64,000 bases of DNA from Arbacia lixula. Taxonomy: Eukaryota > Echinodermata > Echinoidea > Arbacioida > Arbaciidae. Below are positions 52,781 through 63,640 of the stretch, piece by piece. The position numbers and the translations under genes are program-made. How positions within the stretch are numbered: position 1 is the stretch's first letter; the number at the start of each line of letters is the position of its first letter. The DNA is taken from NCBI GenBank assembly GCA_963669155.1, contig OZ022590.1, positions 312,501 to 376,500 of the forward strand, in the 5' to 3' direction. The notes beneath the pieces are model-generated. The model was not told the origin of the DNA. It saw only the letters and a list, made by a program, of their open reading frames with translations, and searched no databases.

Positions 52781-52861
52781 GTCGCTAGGTTCTCTCGTGC
52801 GAGGGCGCGTATACAGTTGCATGCATGTGTATCTTTCCCGCATGTGTATTGGGTGTGTGTA

Positions 52862-53605
52862 TGCATGGACCTATCATGGATGGACTGCGCTCGGATTGAC
52901 TTCCTTTGATCTATGAGGTCCGCCGCCTCATAAAAATCCAAGACATTCAGGTGTTTTAAACAACTAGCTGTATTTCTAATTAGGTAGTGCCTTCCTATGA
53001 ATAACAAAAGAAAATCTGTTTTGAGAAGTATGCCAACCGTTCAGCCTTCGCTGGGAGCTCGTTGCTGATCTTTTTACACACACTGTGAATTAGTTTTGGG
53101 GTAAGCGAAGGGAAACTTTGAAAAAAATTATAGAAAGAATTTGGTCCGTAACTTTTTCGGACACCTCCGCACACGAAATTGAGGTTGTTTCCATGAAAGA
53201 TGAAACACTCAATAAACGATTTACAAGATATTTTTAAGGAAATATGATTTGGAAATGTGTGATATGGAGGCATTTCTCTGGCATGTTTTCTACGGTATTC
53301 TCATTTTATCACAAAAACGAAGCAACAATATAATCTGAAATTCACAGAATCGTATCTTTATAAGATTTAATACTACTGCACATGCACTTCAGTTCATGTA
53401 GTGGTTCTGAAATCTTCTGCGCATACAGAATATATATTCCTCAAAATGCATCCTACATTTTGTCATGCTTGTTTGGCGGCGGATCTCCCTCGATCAAAGA
53501 GCCAAACGCGTAAACTATTCCATTGTGACATCAATGCACACGACTGCTGTAGGAATAAATTATACTTCGTGCTGACTCCATTCCTTACACCTCTCTGGTG
53601 TATGT
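52862..53605 (-). repeat. unclassified repeat family A, copy C
   Basis: CATGGACCTATCATGGATGG...CTCCATTCCTTACACCTCTCTGG. Direct repeat of copy D with only scattered differences over about 740 bp. Confidence 0.85.
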
Positions 53606-53630
53606 TTCCCAAGCATACCGCGTTTATTGC

Positions 53631-53631
<1 letters not shown>

Positions 53632-53662
<31 letters not shown>

Positions 53663-53672
53663 GAGGGGGGAG
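53632..53672. repeat. (GA)n/(G)n tract between repeat A copies C and D
   Basis: AGAGAG... then a dozen G with one A. It lies in the ~110-bp spacer between the two direct copies. Confidence 0.9.
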
Positions 53673-53718
53673 ATAGAAAGGGAATACGAGATATATCATG
53701 AGGGGAGAGATCAGTGGG

Positions 53719-54660
53719 AGCATGGACCTATCATGGATGGACTGCGCTCGGATAGACTTCCTTTGATCTATGAGGTCCGCCGCCTCATAACAATTCAAGA
53801 CATTCAGGTGTTTTAAACAATTAGCTGTATTTCTAATTAGGTAGTGCCTTCCTCTGAATAATAAAAGACAATCTGTTTTGAGAAGCATGTCAACCGTTCA
53901 GCCTTCGCTGGGAGCTCGTAGCTGATCTATTTACACACACTGTGAATTAGTTTTGGGGTGAGCGAAGGGGAATTTTGAAAAAACTTGTAGAAAGAATTTG
54001 GTCCGTAACTTTTCCGGACACCTCCGCACACGAAATTGAGATTGTTTCCATGAAAGATTAAACACTCAATAAACAATTTACAAGATATTTTTAAGGAAAT
54101 ATGATTCGGAAATGTGCGATATGGAGGCATTTCTCTGGCATGTTTTCTACAGTATTCTCCTTTTATCACAAAAACGAAGCAACAATATAATCTGAAATTC
54201 ACAAAATCGTATCTTTATAAGATGTAATACTACTGCACATGCACTTCAGTTCATGAAGTGGTTCTGAAATCTTCTGCGCATACAGAATATATATTCCTCA
54301 AAATGCATCCTACATTTTGTCATGCTTGTTTGGCGGCGGATCTCCCTCGATCAAAGAGCCAAACGCGTCAAATATTCCATTGTGATATCAATGCACGCGA
54401 CTGCTGTAGGAATAAATTACACTTCGTGCTGACTCCACTCCTTACACCTCTCTGGTGGGAGCAGGGATGTGTTAGGAAGGACGGACAACTCGAACATAAT
54501 ATATTCAAACATCTGTTTGGATACTATAAGCGTGCTAATGAATGTCAAAAGCATTCCACAATCACTACAATGCTTTGATGTCCCATGCGCGCCACCGACA
54601 TTTCTCTGAACTTGGAAAGCAATATCTTTAATTCCCTATTTTGTCTCTAGAAGCTGTGTT
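53719..54660 (-). repeat. unclassified repeat family A, copy D (longest)
   Basis: Same 740 bp as copy C, then extends about 200 bp (GTGTTAGGAAGGACGG...TTTGTCTCTAGAAGC) into a part matched, in reverse, at 42360-42570. The true element is therefore at least 0.94 kb. Ends and target duplication not found. Confidence 0.8.
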
Positions 54661-55512
54661 TCTTAACACATTATTTTGCAATTTTCAAGAAAGTTAAGGA
54701 CAGCACCACTACAGATCCTGTACTCGGTTTTCTTCTAAATAATTGTTGAATCATGCACAAACGAAGATGTAAGATAATATTCTTACTAACACAATTCACA
54801 AATTTCTGCACTTTCCGCAGATTTCCGCAAATGTGGGATTCAATCATTATCAAAATCATATCTTAAGCTGTTTATTTCCATTAACAGAGTTTGCGTTCAT
54901 TTGCGTGCAGCTGAGATACTTCACTAGAAAAAACTATTTATTTTTGTTCGCTGATCTCTTTTCCTCACAAAAGTATTGATGCAATCCAACAGAAGTGGAC
55001 AAGCGAAATAAGACTCTACATTTCTTGTGTTATCTCTGAGAAACCGTTGCTACGCAATCCTGTTCGTTATTGTTAAAACACCTGAAAAGCACATTCTGAG
55101 ACCACATAATTTTTCGGCGGTGGCACGCATGGTTTCAAAGAAATAAAGTTGTTTCATATCCTTCCATAACACATCCATGGTGGGAGCATGCATGGTCATG
55201 ATGATGGGAACAACACTACATTGTTATGTATAATGTCACCTCAATGATAAATCCTCCGTCACATCAGGAAGGTGTTAGGAAGGAGAAAAAAACTCGAGCA
55301 TGGTAATATTCAAACATGTGTAGAGGGATCTTTGTAAAGCGCTCTTTTGTGACTAGAAGCAGAGTATAATGAATCTGCATTAATTGAATGGCTGCTGGCA
55401 CTCCATGTGCTGAAACATCCTTGGTCTAACATAGTAACATTTGTTCCCCCCCCCCCCCCCCCACTTTGAAAAAGCTGGTGACGACACTGATCAAGTAATT
55501 AATTCAGAACAT
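54661..55512. other. no recognisable gene; small family A remnant at 55255-55330
   Basis: AGGAAGGTGTTAGGAAGGAG...TATTCAAACATGTGTAG resembles 54465-54520. A poly(C) run is at 55447-55463. Confidence 0.35.
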
Positions 55513-55632
55513 AATAATGAAGGTTGTGTATCACACCTGTCAACTCACTAGCAACCAGACATCACAGTGTCACTCATAATGCATGATGATTCTGGAAGAA
55601 AAGGTGTTGTAGGTTGAGATGTGTGATGTACA
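55513..55632. mobile_element. short MITE, TTGTGTATCACACCTGTCA family, copy 3
   Basis: AATGAAGGTTGTGTATCACACC and mirror GAGATGTGTGATGTACAT. Confidence 0.6.
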
Positions 55633-55639
55633 TATTTTT

Positions 55640-55950
55640 ACAATCACCTGCATCTAGCGATTCGGTTTCAATGGGTAGATCGCACTTTGAATCATTAGCC
55701 CCATTTACACTTGCTAAGATCGAGATTTTTAAATCTTAATTTTAATTTACACTTGCCCTTGCCTAGCAACTTACACCCAAATATCGAGATCTAAGAAAAA
55801 TTTCGATTTTTTATTACCAGCTAGTGTAAATGGGCCTATTATTAGTTGTTGCTACTCGACAAACTTCGGAGAAGCTTTTACGGTTACTATAAGTAACGTA
55901 ATGCTTGAAAGATGTACTTAAACTTTGCATACATAATGAAATTGGTCTAT
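55640..55950 (+). repeat. member of the TTATGTATGCAAAT repeat family with nested insert
   Basis: ATTCGGTTTCAATGGGTAGATCGCACTTTGAATC, then a ~150-bp foldback insert (AGCCCCATTTACACTTGCTAAG ... CCAGCTAGTGTAAATGGGCCTA), then TTAGTTGTTGCTACTCGACAAACTTCGG and TTTGCATACATAATG. Confidence 0.65.
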
Positions 55951-56036
55951 TGAGGAAAGGTATAGGGGATTATAGACACAATTCACATAGAGCAGCATTG
56001 TATCTGGCACACAAAGGAATGAAGCTATTTCATACA

Positions 56037-56128
56037 GGTGTGTGGTGTGGTGTGTGTGGGGTGTGGTGTGTGTGTGTGTGTATGTGTATTTGTGTGTTTG
56101 TGTGTGTGTGTGGGGGGGGGGGACTTAC
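56037..56128. repeat. (TG)n microsatellite with poly(G)
   Basis: GTGTGG/TG repeats followed by 10 G. Confidence 0.95.
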
Positions 56129-56430
56129 ATGTTTATTTGTGGGGGTGGGTTCATATGTTCGGGGTATCAGAAAAGATTTCATGAAATCTTATGAAAATTA
56201 TGAAATTGCTTTATCATTACTATTATACACATTTATTAGTATTAGTATGAGTATTATTTTAGTTAGAGGAACATAATTTATAATTTGCATATTCAGGTGA
56301 ATATGGCACATATATATTGTGTTCATATACAAGTGGTATATCATGCTATATTGTGTTTATCGAGTCAATTGAAATATTACGTTTATGTATTTGTTATTCT
56401 ATGTTATAATTTTTTCTTATTTCATTATGT

Positions 56431-56570
56431 TGGCAGTCAGTTAAGCAAAGAATCCGGTATCAACAAACGGTACTTGTATTCAAAATTGTATTCAAAATTG
56501 TATTCAAAATTGGCAGTCAGTTAAGCAAAGAATCCGGTATCAACAAACGGTACTTGTATTCAAAATTCTC
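56431..56570. repeat. tandem duplication (~80 bp) at the start of a LINE fragment
   Basis: GGCAGTCAGTTAAGCAAAGAATCC...CTTGTATTCAAAATT occurs at 56431 and 56512. Between them GTATTCAAAATT itself is repeated three times. Confidence 0.85.
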
Positions 56571-57607
56571 CATGGGCAAGCTCCCCGTTACTTAAAGGTT
56601 ATCAGACCCGGCGCTCAAGAGGGCGTTATTCCATGTAAGCGCATGAGCGGACAGTACGTGTTGTCCAATGACGGCAATGTTATTCGATAATTTCACCGGT
56701 TACGCAAATGCCATGTTCCGAATGCCCGAAGAATGTCGATTCTCAATCTAGGTATGCCGAAATACAGTTCGGCTCATGATTCGGCGGCTGTTCCCTGCTG
56801 GCTCCGCCCACTTGCATACGGTACTTCCAGCTAGCACTCACGTACGTAGACTAGTACTAGTAGTAGTACTACGGTATCAACAACAACATGAGCATCAACG
56901 TCTAGCGAAACAAGTACACTCTTCTTACTTTGAATCTTAGTCTTACCCTCGAACTTAGTAACTTACGTACATGTACATTACGCCGTTTACGGTATGCACA
57001 AACGTGTACTGGCATAGCTCGCTCGGCTAGCGCTCACAACGTACGTGAAAGGGCAAGCAACGCATATCCGCAATCTACCAGTTTGATTGACAGCGTTACT
57101 CGTCAAACTTCGGAACTAAGATGGCGATGATTGTGACGTCATCCAACAGCGCCCTCTTGAGCTCCGGGTCGAAATGCCTTTAAATACCTTAATACAACGC
57201 AGAGATGTTAACTATACAACCCGTTACGCAACCCGCAGCCCGTTATTTGTTCCCACACCTAGAACTGAATACATGAAAAGATCAATCTGCTATTGTGGTA
57301 GTAAACTCTTTAACAGCCTCCCAATCACTGTTCACTGTTGTAATAGTCTCACAAAATTTAAATCAGATGTGCGTCGTATAAGCTACACCTGGGCACTGCG
57401 TTAGGCCGGGGGGGGGGGGGGGGGGGTCACTCACTCACTTACACATTTGTGTGACTTTTTTTTTTTCCTTCTTTCTATTGATTGTATTTGAATGTTACAT
57501 ATTTTGTTATGTTTACGTGATTTGTATCACAGGGCTCCTTTGGAAAGCAGTCCTCGAGACTGAAAGGACTACCCTGTCTAAATAAAACGTGAAATAAATA
57601 AATGAAT
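56510..57607 (+). mobile_element. LINE 3' fragment interrupted by a MITE
   Basis: Before the MITE the frame reads HGQAPRYLKVI. After it, NTLIQRRDVNYTTRYA, then FVPTPRTEYMKRSICYCGSK and LFNSLPITV, ending at a stop at 57404. These are the closing motifs of non-LTR ORF2 proteins. The element ends in AAATAAATAAATGAATGAAA (57585-57607). The 567-bp MITE at 56604-57170 splits the coding piece. Confidence 0.75.
56604..57170. mobile_element. 567-bp MITE inserted in a LINE fragment
   Basis: Terminal inverted repeats GACCCGGCGCTCAAGAGGGCG / CGCCCTCTTGAGCTCCGGGTC. The interior is relatively GC-rich and shows no coding. No target duplication is obvious. The frame of the host LINE resumes across the insertion. 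Confidence 0.8.
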
Positions 57608-57807
57608 GAAATCAAATGTTAGCGTCTTGCTGTTGTTGTTTATTCTTTTTATTTTCAACCATTTGATCCTCTCTAAATTTTCCCCTAGATTTCCCTACCC
57701 ATTTTCTATTGTGATGTACTACGGAAAAGTTTGCTTTAAAAATATACTTTATCTATTTTGGAATGTGAGTGGTGCGTAAATGGGTATATGTCCTTGGTGT
57801 GTGCGTG

Positions 57808-57811
<4 letters not shown>

Positions 57812-57850
<39 letters not shown>

Positions 57851-57868
57851 GGGGGGGGGGGGGGGTGA
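57812..57868. repeat. (TG)n plus poly(G)
   Basis: GTGTGT tract followed by CC and 14 or so G; a second poly(G) (57408-57427) lies just after the LINE stop codon. Confidence 0.95.
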
Positions 57869-58093
57869 AGAGCGTGGGGATAGGTTTATTTAAAAGAGTT
57901 TAATTTGATTCCATTCATTGCATAATTATGTGTAAAGGTTAACTTTTGGGTTGTTTTTATAATTGCGTATGTTTGAAGGTTTATTAGAATTGTATTTTGC
58001 ATTGTAATAGAATTGTATTTTGTTAGAAAAAGTGCACCTTTGTAAAAAAAAAAAAATGACATGTTATTTTATATGAATGAAATCATAACCCTT

Positions 58094-58711
58094 AAAGGGA
58101 CCCTGTCATAAAAATGTATGTTGACTTCTGTTGATGCATCTTAATATGTATATAACAAAATCACTAGCTGTTCAATGAAAATATGTGTCCTATATTTTAA
58201 AATATTTTTTTCTATATTTTTTCTCAGCACTGATAAGCCCCGCCTCCAAAATATCCTCCAACTCAAGATTCCCCCTGTTAGCAGGATAATAGACATAATT
58301 TATGCACAAATTCAACATTGCAATGACTACCTGTAAGTGCTTATAATAGCATCACATAGCTACCACATTTCTGACAAACGATTATTCCCACATGAAAGGT
58401 TGTTAGATGGTATTATGTGAAGACATGTGATGCTCTTGTGGGAAGGTGGAGGGAGTCATTGCAATGTTTAGTTTGTGCATAAACTCTGCTTATTATCCTG
58501 CTAATTTCTACCTTTGATGATGTCACAGGGGGAATCTTGAGTTGGAGGATATTTTGGAGGCGGGGCTTATCAGTGCTGAGAAAAAGTAAAGCAAAATTAT
58601 TTTAAAATATAGGACACATATTTCCATTGAACAGTTAGTGATTTTGTTATGTACATAATTATGTTTCATCAACATAAGTCAACATATACATTTTGATTAC
58701 ATGGGACCTTT
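58094..58711. mobile_element. MITE of the AAAGGTCCCCTG family with extra internal arm
   Basis: Same ends as 45274-45708, flanked by TTAA (CCCTTAA-AGGGACCC ... GGGACCT-TTAA). The core is duplicated in inverse (CTCAAGATTCCCCCTG / CAGGGGGAATCTTGAG). Its right end coincides with the left border of the segmental duplication at 58712. Confidence 0.7.
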
Positions 58712-58892
58712 AAATGGTGGGGCTTCAAAATCAATCACATTAAACTCCACTGTCCCTGTCTCCAATGGAAACACAGGCAACACTTCACTGACGATAAATT
58801 ATAATCATACGTATTTTTGTTATCAATCTTCAGAGCCGCTGAAATGACATTACATTTGTACACGTCTGAGTGGAACAGCGTCAACATCATAA

Positions 58893-59099
58893 CCTAGGTA
58901 CTAGGCTGCGAGTTATGGACGAAACGCAGTCTGTTAACGACTAAGTCTGGTAAAACAGAATACGCCCTAATCACGTCATGGCTCCTCTGACTTCTGAGAA
59001 GAGGAGCTAGGATGGGATTGGGGCATAGTCTGTGTTACCAGACATAGTTGTTAGCAGACTGGGTTGTACGTCCAAGCACCTCACAGCCTTGTACGTAGG
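58893..59099. mobile_element. internally deleted form of the 5.6-kb MITE (left copy)
   Basis: CCTAGGTACTAGGCTGCGAG...CAGTCTGTTAACGACTAAGTC at the left and its mirror ...GACATAGTTGTTAGCAGACTG...CTCACAGCCTTGTACGTAGG at the right. Lies 105 bp upstream of the ATG of the left gene copy. Related to 5558-6251. Confidence 0.75.
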
Positions 59100-59203
59100 C
59101 TATCGATATCACGGATGTAAAGTGAATTGATGATTGTTTATGTACAAACAGATAACCACATACACGTTGAGGAGAACGGACGGAGACTTCGCCGAGAAGA
59201 ATA

Positions 59204-59621
59204 ATGGCTTGGAAGCTGACATGTTTCATGATACTTTTATGGCAAGGTAGGAGTGGCTCCAGTTTGTAAGACCATCTGCGTGCGTTCTAATTACACCCTG
59301 ATAAGTTGGGCAGGGCAGCTTAATACTTCACTGAAAGCAATACTGTTCATTTCCTGTGTTAATTCTCATCCTGGTAGGTGTGTTTTAACTTTGTTTTTGG
59401 TTGCCCTTCTTTTTTTCTTTTTTTTGTTACGAGGAAGATTGCTTTGTCTCACTCTCAACATCAAACGCAAGAGACTGTCAGAAAGACGTGCAGTGATGGA
59501 TCTGGCCTGAACTATACGCTACCGATGTTCAGCCTTTGTTCCGTGAAAGTGACCACCGACAGCGACACAGTACAGACCATTCCTAAACTGGTTCCGGTTT
59601 CACCTTACGCGTCAGGCATAT
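59204..59621 (+). pseudogene. first two exons of a putative secreted protein, broken left copy
   Basis: Exon 1 (59204-59246) encodes a signal-peptide-like MAWKLTCFMILLWQ, phase 1 donor G/GTAGGAG, identical in layout to the right copy. Exon 2 begins near 59434, but its acceptor is changed from ...TTACAG/GG to ...TTACGAG/G, moving the AG by one base and putting the exon out of frame (early stop near 59510). In the old frame (RKTCSDGSGLNYTLPMFSLC...) a 4-nt deletion after VPVSP also causes a stop at 59621. A three-residue in-frame insertion (HSQHQTQ against QQTQ) is present too. Function unknown. Confidence 0.65.
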
Positions 59622-59630
59622 AACCAGTTG

Positions 59631-60130
59631 TAGCCTATCCGATAGGCGTCGGGCTCGTGGGCTAACTACTTACGGTCGCACGAGCCTAATTACAACAAAA
59701 GAGAAAAAAGTATTCATTCGACCCAACCCTTCCCCAATATTTGTAATTTGATAGAGCTGATTGACAAAAATGTATGCATATGATTCGTCATCAAGCACTG
59801 ATTCTTGGAAGGGCAATCATTGAACTTCATCTTGCCCAAATGGGGAAGAAATACCTCTTCAGCTTGTAACTATTTTACTGGCGGAAGAGTTAGGGCCATT
59901 TGACTGATTTAGGTGCTGATTTAGATCTCGTCAAGAGATGGCGCCATACAAGTTGATTTATTTCCAAAATGAGCCGGTGAGCGGACCATTTGAGTGTCGG
60001 ATATGAAAAGTCAGATATATTTCCTATCTGTTGCTAGTAAACATTAGTCCCCCTAATTTAATCCTTATTTTATATGAATTTTTGTTTACTGCTACATTAA
60101 TACACAGTGGCTATGGGGTGATAATTACAG
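59631..60130. other. no recognisable gene
   Basis: Downstream flank of the broken copy; unremarkable. Confidence 0.25.
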
Positions 60131-60312
60131 GTGTGGAGCCTGAAACGGGCGAGGGCGAAGGGCGAAGCCCGCCCTCTCCCATCATGAGTCATGCGAGGGC
60201 GCCCTCGCCCATCAGTCCCCTTCGCGCAACCAGTAACTTGCCCACTATAGCCCGGCGCATATCAGATAGGCTAAACCAGTTGGGGAAGCCCCCACCCGTT
60301 GTGAAACTCTAA
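60131..60312 (+). CDS. candidate terminal exon, Pro/Ser-rich
   Basis: A good acceptor (GATAATTACAG) starts an exon of phase 1 reading VEPETGEGEGRSPPSPIMSH..., ISPLRATSNLPTIARRISDRL and NQLGKPPPVVKL then TAA at 60310-60312. The entry phase matches the exit phase of exon 2 of the neighbouring gene copies, so it could be a cytoplasmic tail exon of the left copy. No intermediate exon (for example a membrane segment) was found. It could equally belong to another gene or be chance. Confidence 0.3.
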
Positions 60313-60369
60313 GCATATCCGAGTCTTGCGCGAGTATCTCAAGAGGACCACGTACGAACTATAGACTGC

Positions 60370-60600
60370 AAAATGAGTTTCTTTTTGTCTCGATCAGCAA
60401 ACCACATGGCAATCTTTTCGCAAACTGTCAGTCGATGGCTGAAGACTGTCCTCTCGAGAGCAGGCATCGACACGACCAAATTTCGTCAAGTGCGGCTTGG
60501 TGGAATGGTGCTAGTACTGACGTCGCTATGCCCACAGCTTCGTGGACGTCATCAAAGATCTTTGCTTCGTGTTTTTTTTTTGTAACAAACCGCTCATCAA
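60370..60600 (+). pseudogene. decayed tyrosine-recombinase fragment (DIRS/Ngaro/Crypton type)
   Basis: Reads FSQTVSRWLKTVLSRAGIDTTKF, then after a frame change near 60484 GASTDVAMPTASWTSSKIFA. These match the C-terminal half of tyrosine recombinases of DIRS/Crypton-like transposons (ISRWIK..L..AGID...F.AHS.R.AS...A.......I...ASW.S..TF..FY). The catalytic HxxR region is destroyed by the frameshift. No other part of the element is nearby. Confidence 0.6.
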
Positions 60601-60956
60601 ACCACAATATGTATTTTTCACTCTGTTGTGAAAGGTGTTTAGCTAAGTCAATTGACTGTCATTCGTGGGAAATAACATGGTGAATTTCTGATTCTGTTAT
60701 TATATCTGCTTTTTATGTCAAAAACGATGGAATAGGAAGTATTATACGGCGAAACAAGTGCATGAACTTGAAATGAGTTGTCCCACAGTTTTCTTGCTGT
60801 TATCCTTCAATAATGCTTGTACTTGCGTACGATACTAGGTTTCTGTGCGTACTACGACCGAGTCGTGTTCTTGATTGTTTCTCCTGGCTCACCCAACCTC
60901 GGGTTTGAATATGTCCATACCTGATTCCGATTCATTAGGCTAAATACGGAGTAGAA

Positions 60957-61303
60957 TCGGTAAATTAAACGAGATTTAAATGAAATTTTAGATTGAAGTT
61001 TAATTATAATTCTTCGAAGTATAAGACTAATATGAGGAATCAGGTTCCTCCAATCTGTGTGGTGTCTGACTTTTACGGGAGTCTCAATTTTTACCCTTCC
61101 CTAAATTGCACGAGTTGGATGAGTCCTGAATGGCTTTTAACACTGGTTATTCCTTTGTCACATTTTGTTCTTCAAATATGTGGTTCCAATCGGTCCGCAC
61201 AGGTGTGCGTCCATATCTGATTCCTCATATTAGGTTTATACTTCGTAGAATAATGATTAAACTTCCACCTTAAATTTCATTTCAATCTCGTTTAATTTAC
61301 CGA
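60957..61303. mobile_element. foldback MITE, ~90-bp arms
   Basis: GGTAAATTAAACGAGATTTAAATG...AAGTATAAGACTAATATGAGG is mirrored by CCTCATATTAGGTTTATACTTCG...AATCTCGTTTAATTTACC. Confidence 0.75.
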
Positions 61304-61859
61304 ATATTTTGTAGAGAGATGGGTCATCCAAGCGGTTATGAAAATATATTGTAGGCAAGCCTGATATAGGTCATAAGCGCAAAGTGTGAAACATGTCTAA
61401 GTTTACAGATATGTGTAAAGTACATGCGTGCGTACACTTGCCTACGAAATATGTTTTTATCTTCCAGTTCTCTTATATCTAGTATGCGCTACATTTAACT
61501 TGGAAAATATGACATTATATGCTGCACTGGTCTTGATATAAATTATGACACCACAAAAAGCTGCCATCAGCAACATACCTCTTTTCATCAAGTAATTAAG
61601 CATTGTCCTCACTTCTGTGCTTTGCGTCATGTTACTAACGTACTTTGACACATCCACATAGCGGAATTCTCTTCATCCCACCTGAATGGGAATATCGCAT
61701 AGGAACTGCATGCTGATCATCCAGTGAGCACTCAAAGTATGTTTGCAAGGACAACAGAAAGAATAACTTTTGTTGTTGTATTTTGTAGAGGATGCAAGGG
61801 CTGTAGTGAAACTAGGTCCATGCATGTTCATTAACTTGTATTCAGCAAGCTTTGCTAGA

Positions 61860-62069
61860 TCAAAGTATTGGGAATTGGCAGTTGATGGCGTAATATTCGC
61901 TGCTCCATCCATTGCTTGATTCTGCCCACCGTCGCCGTGGCCTGCCTTTCCTTCGCATGTCCGGTATGGTGGCTAGCATGATAGTCCTTTCGAGGTTATC
62001 GTTCTTTCGACTACTATCAATCAAATGTCTCATAATGCATGCAATGCGGTAATGACACAAGAATTTCAT
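61860..62069 (-). pseudogene. LINE ORF2 C-terminal fragment
   Basis: On the minus strand NDNLERTIMLATIPDMRRKG then RPRRRWAESSNGW, the closing motif of many non-LTR elements (LEk.im.g...GkR.rGRpR.rW.d.i..W). The upstream RT is missing. Confidence 0.6.
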
Positions 62070-62723
62070 TTTTTATGGGATATCATTAATTTTGGTCAAA
62101 ACTTGTCCTTGCATGTTGCCCTTATTTGTGCTGTCGTATCGTATAAATGTAAGCCAGTCATGTCAATACATCGAGGTAGTATTATGATTAGTTCAAAGTA
62201 ATATATAGCGCACACTAAATATAATGCAAAACTCTAATAAAATAAAAAAAAATAAAAAAAATACAAAGGTATCTGTTTCTTAGGCATGACAACGGATCAA
62301 TGAATTAGCTATGATTTCACAATCACTTGCTTGTTTGGCCTGTGCCAGACTACTGGTGAAAATTCATAACTATGTTATCCTGTAACGGACATTTGCAAAA
62401 TCTTCATTTATTTGGTTCTTTCATGTTTCTGCATATTTTTTTATTAAAATAAACTTGACTTCAGGGTGGACTTACTCTTAGTGAACACACCTGTTCAACC
62501 TATCTTTCTAACAAAGTCAATAATGGTGTGTAACTGCTGTTCATTATCAGGTCATATCCCTCTCTCGATACGCCATAGCAGCATATCAGGAATTATGTTG
62601 TTGTTTTTTTTTGAAACCCGCTTGAGTAAATATTCACACTGTTATTATTAGATTGACTGGTGTCATTTTAACTTAATTAACTAGTTATCGCCATTGGCTT
62701 GTTTTCATTCTGACACATAAACG
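62070..62723. other. no recognisable gene
   Basis: AT-rich, with A-rich runs at 62238-62265. Confidence 0.25.
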
Positions 62724-63640
62724 TTAAATGGTGGGGCTTCAAAGTCAATCGCATTAACCGCCATTGTCCCTGTTTCCAAGGGAAACACAGGCAGTACTTC
62801 ACTCATGATGATTAATGATACGCATATTAATCTTCAGAGCTGCTGAAATTCCATTACATTTTACACGTCTGTGTGCAATAGTAACGATGCATGGAAATGC
62901 TTCAACATCATAGCCTAGGTACTAGGCTGTGAGTTGCATGGACGAAACGCAGTCTGTTAACAACTAAGTCTGTTTAAACAGAATACGCCCTAATTACGTC
63001 ATGGTTCCTCTGACTTCTGAGAGGAGGAGCGAGGATGGGATTGAGGCATAGTCTGTGTTACTAGACATAGTTGTTAGCAGACTGGGTTGTGTCCAAGCAC
63101 CTCACAGCCTTGTACGTAGGCTATCAATATCACGGAGGTAAAGTGATGATTGTGATTGCAGATGTATAAGCAGATAACCACATACACGTTGAGGAGAACG
63201 GACGGAGACTTCGCCGAGAAGAATAATGGCTTGGAAGCTGGCATGTTTCATGATACTTTTATGGCAAGGTAGGAGTGGCTCCAGTTTGTAAGACCATCTG
63301 CGTGCGTTCTTACACCCTGATAAGTTGGGCAGGGCAGCTTAATACTTCACTGAAAGCAATACTGTTCATTTCCTGTGTTAATTCTAATACTGGTAGGTTT
63401 GTTGTAACTTTGTTTTTGGTTGCCATTCTTTTTTGTTACAGGGAAGATTGCTTTGTCTCAACAAACGCAAGAGTCTGTCAGAAAGACGTGCAGTGATGGA
63501 TTTGGTCTGAACTATACGCTACCGATGTTCAGCCCTTGTTCCGTGAAAGTGACTACCGACAGTGACACAGTACAGACCATTCCTAAGCTGGTTCCGGTTT
63601 CACCGATTGTACGTCAGAGATATAACCAGTCGGATATTCC
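62724..63640. repeat. segmental duplication, right copy
   Basis: Direct repeat of 58712-59630 with the same order: conserved upstream block, 207-bp MITE, exon 1, intron, exon 2. Confidence 0.88.
62914..63120. mobile_element. internally deleted form of the 5.6-kb MITE (right copy)
   Basis: Same as 58893-59099 and at the same place relative to the gene, so it was carried along by the duplication rather than inserted twice. Confidence 0.75.

Larger units (their letters stand above)
58712..59630. repeat. segmental duplication, left copy
   Basis: TTAAATGGTGGGGCTTCAAAATC... to GTTCCGGTTTCACC matches 62724-63640 in direct orientation, about 4.0 kb apart. It includes a short MITE and the first two exons of a putative secreted-protein gene. 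Copies differ by scattered substitutions and small indels. Confidence 0.88.

Noticed and set aside
48278-54578. Similar open frames (for example LIRNTA.CLKHLNVL...HDRSM) in three repeat copies
   Set aside because: Similarity follows from recent duplication of the repeat; no domain, and several overlapping frames are kept equally.
59204-59621. Reading the left gene copy as an intact alternative isoform
   Set aside because: Both the acceptor change and the 4-nt deletion shift the frame relative to the right copy, so a functional protein is unlikely.
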